From Streptomyces sp. NBC_01750 (GTDB lineage: Bacteria; Actinomycetota; Actinomycetes; Streptomycetales; Streptomycetaceae), in assembly GCF_035918095.1 (NCBI RefSeq), contig NZ_CP109137.1:124001-188000 (forward strand): DNA of 64,000 nucleotides. Direction: 5' to 3'. The notes beneath the pieces are model-generated. The model saw nothing but the letters and a program-made list of their open reading frames with translations, was not told where the DNA came from and ran no database searches. Of this stretch, positions 45,787-55,661 are shown in pieces (the stretch's first letter is position 1; every line of letters begins with the position of its first letter). The translations under genes were made by a program, and so were the position numbers.

Positions 45787-46755
45787 CCAACAGCGTCCTT
45801 CGTTTCCAGCGTTGCCTCGGTCACTCGGAGGGTTACCTCACACTGCAGAGCGCACACTGGGCTACTCTCTGTGGATCACCACGTACAGCATCGGAGCTGG
45901 TGCAGGACCACTGATTGGCCGGGCGTTTGTTGATGTCGGCGCGTACACTCTGTGTTCTGGCTGCCAGCTGCAATCGCTCTATTGTGTGCATTGTTTGCAA
46001 CCCTGCTGTTGCGCGGTATCAATTTGGGGCAGGCTTCGTCGACTAAAATCGATGTCGCTTCTTCAGCCCTGGCTTTTCTTGGATTCGGGCTCTTCGTGGC
46101 AGGTCTGCAAAGTCACGGTGAGGCACTCGGACGCGTCCTAGCGACTGTCGCCGGATGCGTCATCCTGGCGGTATTTTGCATACGCCAACTCCGCTCCCGC
46201 GACCCGCTCATCGATGTACGAATGCTCAACTTCTCCCGACTGGGAGCCCCTTCGCTTGCACTCGTCGTCGGTTCGGCGTGCTACACAGGATCGGTCTTTC
46301 TTTTTAGCGCAGAGGCCAATTCACTGCTGTCTATCCTGCCAGTCTCAGTTTTGGCATTGTGGGTATCCCTCGGAGGATTCGCTTTCCACAAATTGCAATC
46401 TCGATTCACTCCAGTGCACATGTTGCAGGTCAGCCTGGCTACATGCACCCTCGGCCTTGCAGTAGCTGCTTTCGTCGGCTTGTGGCCAGCCAGCTTCTTG
46501 CTCGGCCGAGGAGTAGGGGTCTCGATGGCATCCGGAGACGCGTACCTGCTTGGAAGCGTTCCACCCAAGGATGTTGCACGTGCCGGAGCTCTCCAGGAAA
46601 CCAGCCTCGCAGTGGGTGCAGCTCTGGGAGTGGCCGGGTTCGGTGGAATTTACGCCGGTATCAGCTCGGTCGCAGTAACGTCCGTCATTACAGCGGGTAT
46701 CGTTGCCATCGTCGTATGGATTCTTCGCTACAATCGCGGCGTTTTCAAGGCATAG
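45787..46755 (+). pseudogene. MFS transporter remnant (DHA2-like), broken
   Basis: The open part (45952-46755, 267 residues) has about seven hydrophobic helices and a QETSLAVGAALGVAGFGGIY helix typical of 14-helix MFS exporters. Upstream, SLWITTYSIGAGAGPLIGRA continues the protein in another frame, so there is a frameshift near 45.94 kb, and the first helices are missing at the IS1182 border. GC content and codon use are noticeably lower than neighbours, suggesting a foreign origin. Confidence 0.7.
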
Positions 46756-46791
46756 CCAAACTGGGCCTTGACCCTGAATCTTGGACACGGG

Positions 46792-47721
46792 TTATGCAGC
46801 TGGGGCCAGGTTAGTTGATGTTGTGGCGAGTGCTGTTTCGTAGGCGATGGGGCTGCGTTGTCCTAGGCTGGAATGGCGGCGTCGGACGTTGTAGCGGTGG
46901 TGCCAGCGGAACAGGTCGAGGCGTGGATCTCGGCCTCGATCACCCGCAGCGGGAGGCCACCGATCCGGGTCAGGTAGGAGCCGTCGGGCAGCAGCGCCAG
47001 CACCGGCGGTCGTCGGGTGCTGGTGGCGCGAATCAAGAACTGCGCCCCCTGAGCTGCGATGTCTGCGAGCAGTTCGTTGCTGTCGAAGGCGCGGTCCGCC
47101 AGGAGGAGCATGTCCGAGGTCAGGTGGCCGACCAGGTCGCCGACGTAGTCGGGTCTCGCCCTTGGAGGCGAGGCCGAAGACCGCTGTAATCAGGCCGCGG
47201 GTGCCTGTTTCGCACAGGGTCATGAGCATCAGCCGGGGGTAGCCGGTCGGGCCGTAGCGGCGTTCGGTGCGGCCGAGCCAGGACCGGTTGCGCTCGTGGT
47301 CGGGGACGGACAGGCTCCCGCAGCCGTCGAAGGCGACCGTGCGCCAGCGGCGGTAGCGCACTCCAGGCGTGGACGGCTGGGCCAGCGGGCCGGCCAGCAC
47401 GTCGAACAGCCGCTTGAGCGGGGCCACCCCGACCCGCCGACGCAGATCGCGAAGTGCCTTCTCCGAGGGCTGCGGCACCCGGGCGGCCAGTCCGGCTGCG
47501 AGTTTGCCCCACACCAGTCCGGTGCCCAGATGCTCGAACAGCCCAAGCGCGAGCACGAAGTACACCCCGACGCGAGAGGGGAGGCTCCGAAGTCGTCGCT
47601 CGCGCGCCCCGGCCTCGTCCAGTACCGCATCGACCAACTCGGGTGGGATGACCTGGGTTAACTCACCGATGTGACCGGGCGCGAACACGTCACCGGTTCC
47701 GCCCGTGACAAAGTGGGCCAC
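46792..47721 (-). pseudogene. Chimeric IS4/IS3 transposase remnant
   Basis: The N-terminal two thirds are IS4-type (SLPSRVGVYFVLALGLFEHL, VAFDGCGSLSVPDHERNRSW), then a frameshift; LLLADRAFDSNELLADIAAQ continues in another frame (46863-47111). The last 45 residues of the open frame, FRWHHRYNVRRRHSSLGQRS, are the C-terminus of an IS3 OrfB. So two different transposase families are fused at about 46.92 kb, clearly non-functional. Confidence 0.75.
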
Positions 47722-47830
47722 TGAGCCTCTGCTTTCTCAGGAAGATCTTGGTCGATCCCCTGGATAGCAGAGGCCCTTCCCGTACCTCGCCCACCCTTGA
47801 CACCGCCGCCGAGCGCTTAACTTCGTGGCA

Positions 47831-47953
47831 TTGGTCGATCATCTGCCGGTGGCAGTAGCCCTCCGGCCGCCCGCCTCGCCCCTCCAACCAGGCCGGAACC
47901 GGCAGCACGGCCCGGATGACCCGCCACTCCGCCTCCCTCATGTCGGAGCCATA
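47831..47953 (-). pseudogene. IS5-type transposase N-terminal remnant
   Basis: Forty codons, SDMREAEWRVIRAVLPVPAW followed by LEGRGGRPEGYCHRQMID, match the start of IS5-type transposases. The rest is missing. Confidence 0.65.
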
Positions 47954-48414
47954 GCACGGGGTGTGGTCCGGCTGGTCGGCCGCGTTGCCGAACCTGTGCG
48001 CGAGACAGTCACACGACAGGGAGGGCGAGTTGGACTCCAGGCACGCGAGCGCGAAAGACTGCGGCAACAGGGCCTCCTGGTACTCGGTTGGGATCGCACC
48101 CCCGAACTACCAAGAGGCCCTGCTGTCATGCGCCGACCCTCGCGCGATCACCCGATCAGCAACCCTGTTCGACCAGGCCATCCCCGTGATCGATAAGCGG
48201 ATGGCGTCTGAGGCCAGCTCACTGTTACGAAGGTGTCAACTATCGTGCTTCGGCTCAGCTCTCAGGATCTGCCGCTTCCCAAGTCAGAGGCTGTCTCATG
48301 GGGACCAACGCCAGAATTGGGCGTACTTTCCCGGTTCTCACAAACTGCGTCCCTGCGGCTCGGGAGAAAGCCCATCTCGCAGAGGGCGCCCCGCGCGCAG
48401 CCTCACCGACCGGG

Positions 48415-48950
48415 TCAGGCCCATACCCTGTGTTCGTCCGTGAAGTACAGCCACGGCTGCCAGCCGGCTGTGCCCTTGCTTAGCAGCTCGTCCATGCCGC
48501 TCGCCCAAGTCGGCAGGTCGGTCAGCTCCAGCAGAATCCGCTCGAGCTCCGCCCCGGCCACCAGGACGCGGCGTCGTGGCCCTGGATGGCCACGACGGCT
48601 GATCCGGCTTCAGGTCGGCGCCGTCCGGCAGGACCCAGTGGGCGTCCAGACCGGCCTTGCGAAGTTCTTCGATGAAGTTGTCGGACGAGAGCGTCACGCT
48701 GAAGACCAGGACCTCGGCGATGAGGCCCGCGCACCGCGCGGGCCGGAACGGGTAGATGCCCCACGGCGGGGCGAGGGTGTTGCGCGCCGCGCTGTCTCCG
48801 CTGCTGAAGCAGATGCGCTCTCCGGTGAACGGCGTGCGGCGCAGCAGTGCCGCGTACGCCGAGTGGAACTGCCAGGTGACTTCCTGCAGTCCCCACCTGC
48901 TGCCTGCCGCTGCGATGTCCAGGGCGAGCAGACGCGGGTCAGAGCCCCAG
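48415..48950 (-). pseudogene. Decayed gene of unknown function
   Basis: Coding-like blocks lie in three successive frames: LLALDIAAAGSRWGLQEVTW to AGLDAHWVLPDGADLK, then VVAIQGHDAASWWPG, then ELERILLELTDLPTWASGMD ending YFTDEHRVWA and a stop at 48415. Two frameshifts fall within about 60 bases near 48.58 kb. I do not recognise the family. No gene is supportable in 47954-48414. Confidence 0.5.
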
Positions 48951-49223
48951 CGCGACGGGGAAGCGGCGCGGCACCGGGACCAGGCGGTCGCGCGGTCAGC
49001 TGCCGGTGGCGCTGGCAGAGGGTGCGATTTCGCACTGGTGGTTCGAGCAGGGTTCCTGATCGAATCTCGGTCAGGGCTTCGTGGCCGCCGTGGTCTTCTT
49101 GGGCTGGCGGGGGAGGGCCTTGGTCTTGTCGAGGTGCTCGTACACCGTCGACCGAGGCCTTGGCAACGGGGCTGCCAGCGCCGAGAGTTGCGGTGCGCGG
49201 TGAAACCGGGATGGGGGCATAGC

Positions 49224-49547
49224 ATGATCAACAGGCCTGCTAGGCGCACGGTCGGCTACCACGACGCCCGTAGGTTGTTCCCCCCGATGTCCACGGTTCA
49301 GTTCGATCACCTGCTGAAGCGATTCGGTATCCGCCCGGAACGCGAGCTGCTCAGCGGCGAGGAACGCTACCCCACCGACACCATTTACGCGCTGGCGCAG
49401 AAGGTCGAGGTGGGAACCGTTCGAATTCCGCCACCTACAACCGCTGAACGGCTCACCGAAGGCTTCCGTACGATGCTGGCTCTCCTGGTAGTCGGCGGGT
49501 TCCTGATCCTGATCGTGAGCTGTTTCATCATCCTGGTCCGGAGCTGA
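49224..49547 (+). CDS. Small protein with C-terminal membrane helix
   Basis: 107 residues: a soluble part (VGYHDARRLFPPMSTVQFDH) followed by one C-terminal transmembrane helix (MLALLVVGGFLILIVSCFII). No recognised family. The start ATG at 49224 is not preceded by a strong ribosome binding site. It may be the leftover of a larger locus. Confidence 0.4.
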   Translation: MINRPARRTVGYHDARRLFPPMSTVQFDHLLKRFGIRPERELLSGEERYPTDTIYALAQKVEVGTVRIPPPTTAERLTEGFRTMLALLVVGGFLILIVSCFIILVRS

Positions 49548-49657
49548 GCGAATCGGAGATCGACCGCCTGGCCGGCCCTGGCGCGCCCATCCGCGAGCAT
49601 CACTTCCAGACAATCGTGGAACCCGCTGTTGTACCGATTTCGGGGCTTGGCGGTTCT

Positions 49658-49693
49658 GAAGTTTCCCCGTGATCCTGGACACGGGGAAACTTC
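49658..49693. terminator. Perfect 14-bp hairpin
   Basis: GAAGTTTCCCCGTG pairs with CACGGGGAAACTTC around an eight-base loop. It lies at the 3' end of the GntR remnant and downstream of the small membrane protein, so it could terminate either. Confidence 0.6.
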
Positions 49694-50010
49694 AATCCCC
49701 CGCTCCGCCTTCGCCCCGGCCGGCGACCTCCGGCCGCTCCCAGTGCCGGAACCCGCTGTCCACCCCCGTCTCCTCGGCAGCGCTCCTGCGCGGTGCCCGA
49801 TCAGAGTCGTTCAGGCGGGCGCCGTCGGCAACGAGCTGGACCGGGAGGGGATCCGCGACGAACGACCCCCGCCCGTGCATCGTGCAGACGAGTCCCCCGT
49901 TCCGCAGGATCCGCACCGCGGACCGTGCGCACATGTTGGCGACCTGGTACCGGTCCTGCAGGACCCGCGAGGGCGTTCGGGTCTTTGTGGACCTAGAGGC
50001 GGGGGTTGGC
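49692..50010 (-). pseudogene. GntR-family regulator remnant (DNA-binding part)
   Basis: The minus strand reads SRVLQDRYQVANMCARSAVR then ILRNGGLVCTMHGRGSFV, the second half of a GntR winged helix, followed by a short non-conserved tail. The first helix and the whole ligand-binding domain are missing. It abuts the IS630 copy at 50052, which probably removed the 5' part. Confidence 0.6.
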
Positions 50011-50048
50011 GACCAGTACCCGGTCGAGCATGTCGGCCTCGGAGCGGC

Positions 50049-51142
50049 CTACTGACCTCTTCGGGGTGTTGTCGGGTGGCGGGTGAGGCTGAAGCCGGTG
50101 CCGGCGAGACACCCGTCGATGAGTTCGGGATGACGCTGGATGCGACGCAGTCCGCGGCGTAAGACGCGTTCGAGATGCGCGTCGTCCGTGAAGGCGACGT
50201 TGGCCAACGGACCGCGTCGCAGCAGTGACCACACGCCTTCCACCGGGTTCAGATCCGGTGCATAGGAGGGAAGTTGCACGATGGTGAGCCAGTCGTGTTC
50301 GGCAGCGTACTGCCGCATTCCGGCGGCCCGGTGGGTGTTGAGATTGTCCCAGATCAAGACGATCGGGGCGCCGAGTTGCAGGTGAGCACGCACGACCAGG
50401 TCGCGGTAATCGCTCCAGGCGAAGCTCTTGCGCCCTGAACCGGGATGCTTGCGGTGACGATAGGGCCGGAAGATCAGCCGCGATGTCTCGCCGGGCTTAT
50501 AGCAGCACAGGGCCGCGATCGAGAAGCGGCGCCAAGAGCGTCCTCGCACCCGCACCACCGGCGTGTGCCCCCGCCGGCTCCAGGTGCGGGCGAGGGACGG
50601 TGTCATCGAGAACCCTGCCTCGTCCTCGAACACCACGTACGCCCCGAGCGCCGCCGCAGTCATTCCACGTGCGGCCACACGTCCTTCTTCCACAACCCCA
50701 CCGCGTCGTCGTCCCGTTCCACAGCCCGCCGGGCAGGCGACTGCCAGGACCAGCCGTGACGGTGCAGCAGCCGCCACACCGCCGCTGACGAGCAGTCCAC
50801 CCCGAACTTCCACCAGATCAAGGCCCGGATCCGTCCCAGCGTCCAATGCTGGTCCTCCCAGCCATGCACGGCCGGCCCCCGCGCCAACTCCCGCTCCAGT
50901 TCGGCGAACCGCTCATCAGATACCTTCGGCACCTTCGCAGGCCCCGACGTCGCCAGAGCCTCCATACCGCCCGCCCGCCAGACGCGCCGCCACCGCTCCA
51001 CCGACCGCGCACTGACCCGCAGATCCTTCGCGATCACCGCGTTCTTCTCGCCCCGCACGAACCGCTCACCAGCCTCGAAACGGACCCGCTCCCGAGCCTG
51101 CTGCCCCTCGGCGGTCAACCCGCCACCCTGCGCATACCGCAT
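50049..51142 (-). CDS. IS630 transposase in two frames
   Basis: Frame 1 (51142-50660) is the helix-turn-helix half (VIAKDLRVSARSVERWRRVW, HWTLGRIRALIWWKFGVDCS). Frame 2 is the catalytic half with VVFEDEAGFSM, LIWDNLNTHRA and YAPDLNPVEGVWSLL. The switch lies near 50.67 kb and is typical of frameshifted IS630 transposases. The stop TAG uses the TA of the target duplication at the left border. Confidence 0.85.
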
Positions 51143-51206
51143 ATCACCGGCCTACCGCAGGGATCACCACCCGTCACCCCCTCCGACAACACCTCGAAGA
51201 GGTCAG
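50052..51206 (-). mobile_element. IS630-family insertion sequence, 1155 bp
   Basis: Ends are inverted repeats: CTGACCTCTTCGGGGTGTTG from 50052 and CTGACCTCTTCGAGGTGTTG inverted ending 51206. TA duplications flank them (50050-50051 and 51207-51208), the family's usual target. It carries a two-frame transposase gene. Confidence 0.9.
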
Positions 51207-51400
51207 TAACGGCGGTAAAGGAAATACCGCCCGCGTATCCCCCAGCGGGGGTGCAGGTCAGACCCGCCAGGAACCCGCCTCGGCCGTTCCCCAACCCGCG
51301 GGGCACTCTCGGACACCTCGCAAGCGCGGAGCTTCAGGCTGCTCAGCCCCATGCCCAGAAGGTAGAACAGCTTCTCAGCTCGCGGTGGCTTCGTGTTCGG

Positions 51401-51500
51401 CTACTTCGCCGCGACGTCGAGACGTACGGGCATCAACAGGTGCCGGTAGCCGATGCCGGCCATGTCGGGCCCCTCCGTGAGCAGCACAAGCCTGGCGGTA
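51401..51500 (-). pseudogene. DnaN (sliding clamp) C-terminal remnant
   Basis: The minus strand reads DGLTARLVLLTEG then GYRHLLMPVRLDVAAK and a stop at 51401. The YxxLLMPVRL ending is the hallmark C-terminus of the DNA polymerase III beta clamp. Only about 30 codons remain. It is probably a relic of an extra, plasmid- or element-borne dnaN. The rest of 51209-51835 holds no gene I can support. Confidence 0.45.
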
Positions 51501-51835
51501 AGTCCGTCCTTCCTGCAGCCAGCCGGTGCCGCGCTGCGCGAACATCAGCTGGAGCGCTCCGGACACGGCGGCAGTCCTGACACAGAAACAGGCAGCAGAC
51601 GCGGGCCGGCCGTTGGCCGGCTGGGGGCTGCCCCCTGACAGGGGGCAGCGGGATGGTGAGGGCCGGGCCCTTGACGGGGCCGGGAGACAGAGTGCGGCCG
51701 GGACCCGTTGGTGCGGCACCACCCCTGGCGGCGATGCGCGCCCCGGCGGCGCCTGCCAACGTCGGCTCGAGCAAAGTCTCTATACCCCCACGGAGGGCTT
51801 CTTGCTGTGGATTTGGTATGGCAGCTGCGGCCGGG

Positions 51836-52900
51836 TCACCAGGGTTCGGATGGTGTGCCGTCCGGGTCGAGTCCGTACGGCCACCATGCCTTCAAGCGCG
51901 CTGTGAAATCCACATCGTGATCAGAGAGAAAATCGTAAATGGAGACGGCTCCTGCATCAGCGGCCTGCCGAGCGAGGCCTTTGGCTGCTCCCGGATCTCC
52001 GTCCCTAAGCCGTCTGACAGCGGCCGCTATGAGGGCGCTGCCTTCGGGCGGGGTGCGAGGCTTGAATGAATCGGGCCCGTTCAATGGATCGAGCTCCCAC
52101 CGCATTCGGGGTAGTCGTGCGAGGGTGGTGGCGGCGTCAGTGCCTGTCTCCTGGGCCCATGCCTCAGCTGCGCGTTGATCGCCCCAAAGCCTTGCGAGAG
52201 CGAGCAGCGCGTGATCGTCGCCGGTTCTGACGGCCCGGAGGATGAATGCTTCGGCTCTGTCCCCATCTTCCTCGTAACGCGAGGCGAGCGTTAGAAGGGC
52301 GTACACGTCACCGGCGTCTGCGGCCCGCGGGATTATGGCTGCAGCTCCCTCCCAGTCGCGAGCGATTTGCCGATGCCGAACGAGCCGCTCCAGCACCCAC
52401 CCGCTCTCGTTATAGGGACCGGAAGCCCGCATCGTAAGGTGGAATGCCCAGGAAAGGCGATACAGGCGAAAGGCGGCTTGCGCCAGACGGCCGAGGCCGT
52501 CAGCGGCGGTGAGGTGGTCGTGTGCGGCATGCCCCGCGGGCAGGTCAGGGACCATGCATCCCGCGGCACCCGCCTCGGCGAGAGCGTCGGCGAGGCGCTG
52601 CGGGCCGTAGGCCCGGACGCTGGACAAGTAGCTCATGACGACGATCGGGCTGCGAGTTCCGGCGGCAACCTGCCGGACCGTTGCCAGCACAGTCCCCATG
52701 CCGTGCCCCTGGAGCAGTGCATGGTGATGCGCAGCTCTGATATCAGGACCGTCCAGCCACGGGTTAGACGTCGGTGCGCCGACTTCGAGCAGACCTGCGC
52801 CCTGTTGGGCGTAGGTGAGGAGGGCGTCGATGCCGCCCTCTACGTCGTCCGGGATACCTGCGAGCGCGAAGGCGCCGAGAGGCCGATTGCAGCATCAGCG
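51836..52900 (-). pseudogene. Chimera: TrpA fragment fused to Sel1/TPR-like repeat protein
   Basis: From about 52900 to 52515 the frame reads as tryptophan synthase alpha (GAFALAGIPDDVEGGIDALL, LLEVGAPTSNPWLDGPDI, SPIVVMSYLSSVRAYGPQRL, GCMVPDLP). The catalytic Glu (LLEVG) and the LDG Asp are kept. It has no start codon and a stop lies just upstream. It then runs in frame into repeats (RAADAGDVYALLTLASRYEE) ending WPYGLDPDGTP, the same ending as the pseudogene at 18.2 kb. An ATG at 52699 could start a 287-residue hybrid. Not a functional TrpA. Confidence 0.7.
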
Positions 52901-53156
52901 ACGTGCCGCTCGTATCGGCTGTGGACCCACTCACTCAGCGTTCCGCACCCCGTACAACCCGCTGGAACACGGGCTCGCGTCTGGGCCCGGATCACCACCA
53001 CAGGGCCAGAAGCATCAACTGAGACCACCAGCACAGACGCCAAGGGCGGTAACAGATACGGCAGTTCAACAGAGCACAGCCAGAGCCTGCCCGCTACGCG
53101 GACCGGCCGACCGTCGCTCCGGGATGATCTCCGGCTACGAAAATCGTGCCAGAGCC
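52895..53156 (-). pseudogene. ISL3-family remnant (left end and zinc finger)
   Basis: A left-end repeat of ISL3 type, GGCTCTGGCACGATTTTCG, reads inward on the minus strand from 53156. It is followed by LLPPLASVLVVSVDASGPVV and the zinc-finger block CTGCGTLSEWVHSRYERHVA. The sequence then breaks off into the TrpA fragment at about 52.9 kb. Confidence 0.65.
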
Positions 53157-53204
53157 ACATAGGCGCGTACGCCGACACCCCTTCACTCCTGGTCGCTGCT
53201 GAGC

Positions 53205-53738
53205 TCAGGAGCCTTCGATCGGCCCGGCCCGATCCCATCCAGGCACCCGCACGTCGATCGTGAGACCTCCCGACCCGACCTCCTCACCGCAGGTCCGGCA
53301 CGTCGACGTCAGATCGAGGTCGTGCTCGGCGTCGTGCTCGGAGCCGGGCCCGCCGCGATGCCGGAAGGCGACCGGCGGAGTGTCCACCGCCCAGCGATCG
53401 CCCCAGGCCAGCAGCGCGCGCATCACCGGTGCGAGATCGCGGCCGGCCTCCGTGAGGTGGTATTCGAAGCGCAATGGGCGCTCGCTGTAGGCGCGGCGCT
53501 CGACCACGCCCGCCTCTTCCAGTGCGCGCAGTCTGGCGGCGAGGCGGTCGCGGGGGGCGCCGGTGTTGCGGACGATCTGGTCGAAGCGCTGATTGCCGTA
53601 GAAGATCTCGCGGATCGCCAGGAGGGCCCAGCGTTCGCCGACGAGTTGCAGCGCGGCGGCCACGGAGCACGGCCGACCGGGCACTTCGGGGTGCGGAACC
53701 GAGTTCTCGCCCTGCTTCGCGTTCGAGGTCACGCCCAT
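53205..53738 (-). CDS. HxlR-family transcriptional regulator
   Basis: About 177 residues. The winged helix is CSVAAALQLVGERWALLAIR, FDQIVRNTGAPRDRLAARLR, ALEEAGVVERRAY, LTEAGRDLAPVMRALLAWGD; the conserved Cys precedes the helix. A C-terminal extension has CRTCGEEV. GGGAGAGG lies directly before ATGATG, so the start could be 53741, 53738 or the GTG nine bases further in. Divergent from an MFS exporter 51-55 bases away, the usual layout for a repressor of drug efflux. Confidence 0.85.
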   Translation of the reverse strand: MGVTSNAKQGENSVPHPEVPGRPCSVAAALQLVGERWALLAIREIFYGNQRFDQIVRNTGAPRDRLAARLRALEEAGVVERRAYSERPLRFEYHLTEAGRDLAPVMRALLAWGDRWAVDTPPVAFRHRGGPGSEHDAEHDLDLTSTCRTCGEEVGSGGLTIDVRVPGWDRAGPIEGS

Positions 53739-53762
53739 CATCCTCTCCCGAGTCCGTTGCGT

Positions 53763-53818
53763 TTTCAAACCCACACAGCTAGCCTCCGATCCATGACAGT
53801 TGGAATTTCAAACCCACA
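53763..53818. promoter_or_regulatory. Direct repeat, candidate HxlR operator
   Basis: TTTCAAACCCACA occurs at 53763-53775 and again at 53806-53818, 43 bases apart start to start. One copy lies between the divergent genes and the other just inside the start of the exporter gene. Two phased sites fit binding by a dimeric HxlR regulator, but this is inference. Confidence 0.45.
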
Positions 53819-55232
53819 AAGGGCGTCCCGAGCCGTGTTCGCGACGGTCGCGGCCGCGGTCTTCATGTCGAACCTCGACCTCTTCATCGTCAACGCGGCC
53901 CTCCCGGCGATCGGCCGCTCGTTCGGCGGCAGCGGCCTCGGCTCCCTCTCCTGGGTCCTCAACGGCTACGCGATCGCCTTCGCGGCGCTCCTCGTAGTCG
54001 CCGGCCGCGTCGCCGACCGCTCCGGCCACAAGCCGGTCTTCCTGACCGGATTGGCGGTGTTCACCCTCGCCTCGGTCGGCTGCGCACTCGCTCCCAACGT
54101 CGGGACGCTGGTCGCGGCACGGCTCGTGCAGGCCGCCGGCGCTGCGCTGCTGATGCCGACGTCGCTCGCGCTGCTGCTCGACACGACGGCGCCCGAGAAG
54201 CGCGCCGGGGCGGTGCGGGCCTGGGCGTCGATCGGCGGGATCGCCGCCGGACTCGGGCCGGTGGCCGGCGGGCTGCTGGTCGAGGCCGGATGGCGCTGGG
54301 TGTTCATCGTCAACGTGCCAGTGGGGATCGCGGCGTTCGCGCTCGGTGTCAAGGTGCTGCCGTCGCCCGGACGCGCTGGGGCGGAGAAGAGTCCGCTGCC
54401 CGACCTGTTCGGCGCCGCCCTTCTCACCGGATCGATCGCAACGCTCGCGCTCGGCCTGGTCAAGGCTCCTGACTGGGGTTGGACGAGCGCCGGCACCCTC
54501 GGCGGCCTGGCTGCTGCGGTGCTGCTCGGCGTCTGGTTCGTCCTGCGCTCGGCCCGCCACCCCGTGCCGATCGTCGAGCTGCCGCTGCTCCGGGTTCCGG
54601 CGTTCGCATCCGCCGCGGCCGCCCTGACGCTGTTCACCGTCGCGTTCGCCGGAATGCTGCTCGGCGCGGTGCTGTGGTGCCAGGGCGTGTGGGGCTACTC
54701 GGCTCTGCGCACCGGCTTCGCCATCGCGCCGGGACCATTGCTGGTGCCGCCGGTCGCGTTGCGGATCGGGCCCGCCGTCGCCAGATTCGGTGCGGGCCGC
54801 ATCGCGCTGGCGGGAACTGTCCTGTTCGCGGCCGGCATCCTGTGGTGGGCCGCGACGCTCGACACCGGCTCGGCCTACGCTGCCTCGCTCCTGCCCGGCA
54901 TGATGCTGACCGGCCTCGGCGTCGGCATGACGATCCCGGTCCTGACCGGGGCGTCGGCGGCCGCCCTGCCGCCGGCCCGCTTCGCCACCGGCTCGGCCAT
55001 CACCTCGATGGGCCGCCAGATCGGCGCGGTCCTCGGCGTCGCGATCCTGGTCGGCATCCTCGGCACCCCGGCCCCCGGACACGCTGTCGCCGCGTTCCAG
55101 CACGGCTGGTACGCGGTCGCCGTGGCGTCCCTGCTCGCCGCGTGCGCGACGGTCCCGCTCGTCCGCAAGCCGCGACCGGCCGCCGCCAAGACGGCCGACG
55201 TCGCAGAGGCCGCGAAGGTCGGCGCCGCCTGA
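53793..55232 (+). CDS. MFS exporter, DHA2 (14-helix) family
   Basis: 479 residues with 14 predicted helices. Motif A-like GRVADRSGHKPVFLTGL lies between helices 2 and 3, motif C-like GGIAAGLGPVAGGLLVEAGW in helix 5, and SWVLNGYAIAFAALL in helix 2. Closest in type to proton-driven drug exporters (EmrB/QacA). Controlled presumably by the divergent HxlR gene. A strong hairpin follows four bases after the stop. Confidence 0.9.
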   Translation: MTVGISNPQRASRAVFATVAAAVFMSNLDLFIVNAALPAIGRSFGGSGLGSLSWVLNGYAIAFAALLVVAGRVADRSGHKPVFLTGLAVFTLASVGCALAPNVGTLVAARLVQAAGAALLMPTSLALLLDTTAPEKRAGAVRAWASIGGIAAGLGPVAGGLLVEAGWRWVFIVNVPVGIAAFALGVKVLPSPGRAGAEKSPLPDLFGAALLTGSIATLALGLVKAPDWGWTSAGTLGGLAAAVLLGVWFVLRSARHPVPIVELPLLRVPAFASAAAALTLFTVAFAGMLLGAVLWCQGVWGYSALRTGFAIAPGPLLVPPVALRIGPAVARFGAGRIALAGTVLFAAGILWWAATLDTGSAYAASLLPGMMLTGLGVGMTIPVLTGASAAALPPARFATGSAITSMGRQIGAVLGVAILVGILGTPAPGHAVAAFQHGWYAVAVASLLAACATVPLVRKPRPAAAKTADVAEAAKVGAA

Positions 55233-55235
55233 GAA

Positions 55236-55271
55236 GCGAGTTCCGTCCGTCGATGGACGGACGGAACTCGC
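55236..55271 (+). terminator. Terminator of the MFS gene
   Basis: GCGAGTTCCGTCCGTC pairs perfectly with GACGGACGGAACTCGC around a GATG loop, a 16-bp stem beginning four bases after the TGA. From 55272 to 55661 I see no gene I can support. Confidence 0.9.
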
Positions 55272-55661
55272 ACTCGCCCGAAGGGCCGCTAAAGGGCCGC
55301 GCTCTCAGGAGCGCGGCACCCGCGAACCCGGCTCAGCTCGCACGCGGAGCGGCCATGCCCCTGCCGTGCCAAGGCAGCACCTTGCTGTCCCGAACCAGCT
55401 CCCCTATTCGCCGGGTCGACAGGCTCGGCCAGAATGAAGTCGAGCAACCGCGTGGCGGCCTCCGCAGGCGTCGAGGCGTGGCTGAAGTCCTCGAACCGAG
55501 TTACTCGGGCCAAGGCCCGCGAACAGGCCGAACTCCTAGCTCACGCAGGCTCTCCACGACACGCCGACACCAGTTCGACACGCCGGGAGGATCACACAAT
55601 CGATGGGGAGCTCAAGAGAACAGGTTTGCCCCACCCCAGAGCGGCAAGTGGGGAAATCCAA

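Noticed and set aside
36622..46755. Composite transposon bounded by the IS4-type copies
   Set aside because: The second IS4-type copy is a broken, more divergent chimera and no shared target duplication was seen.
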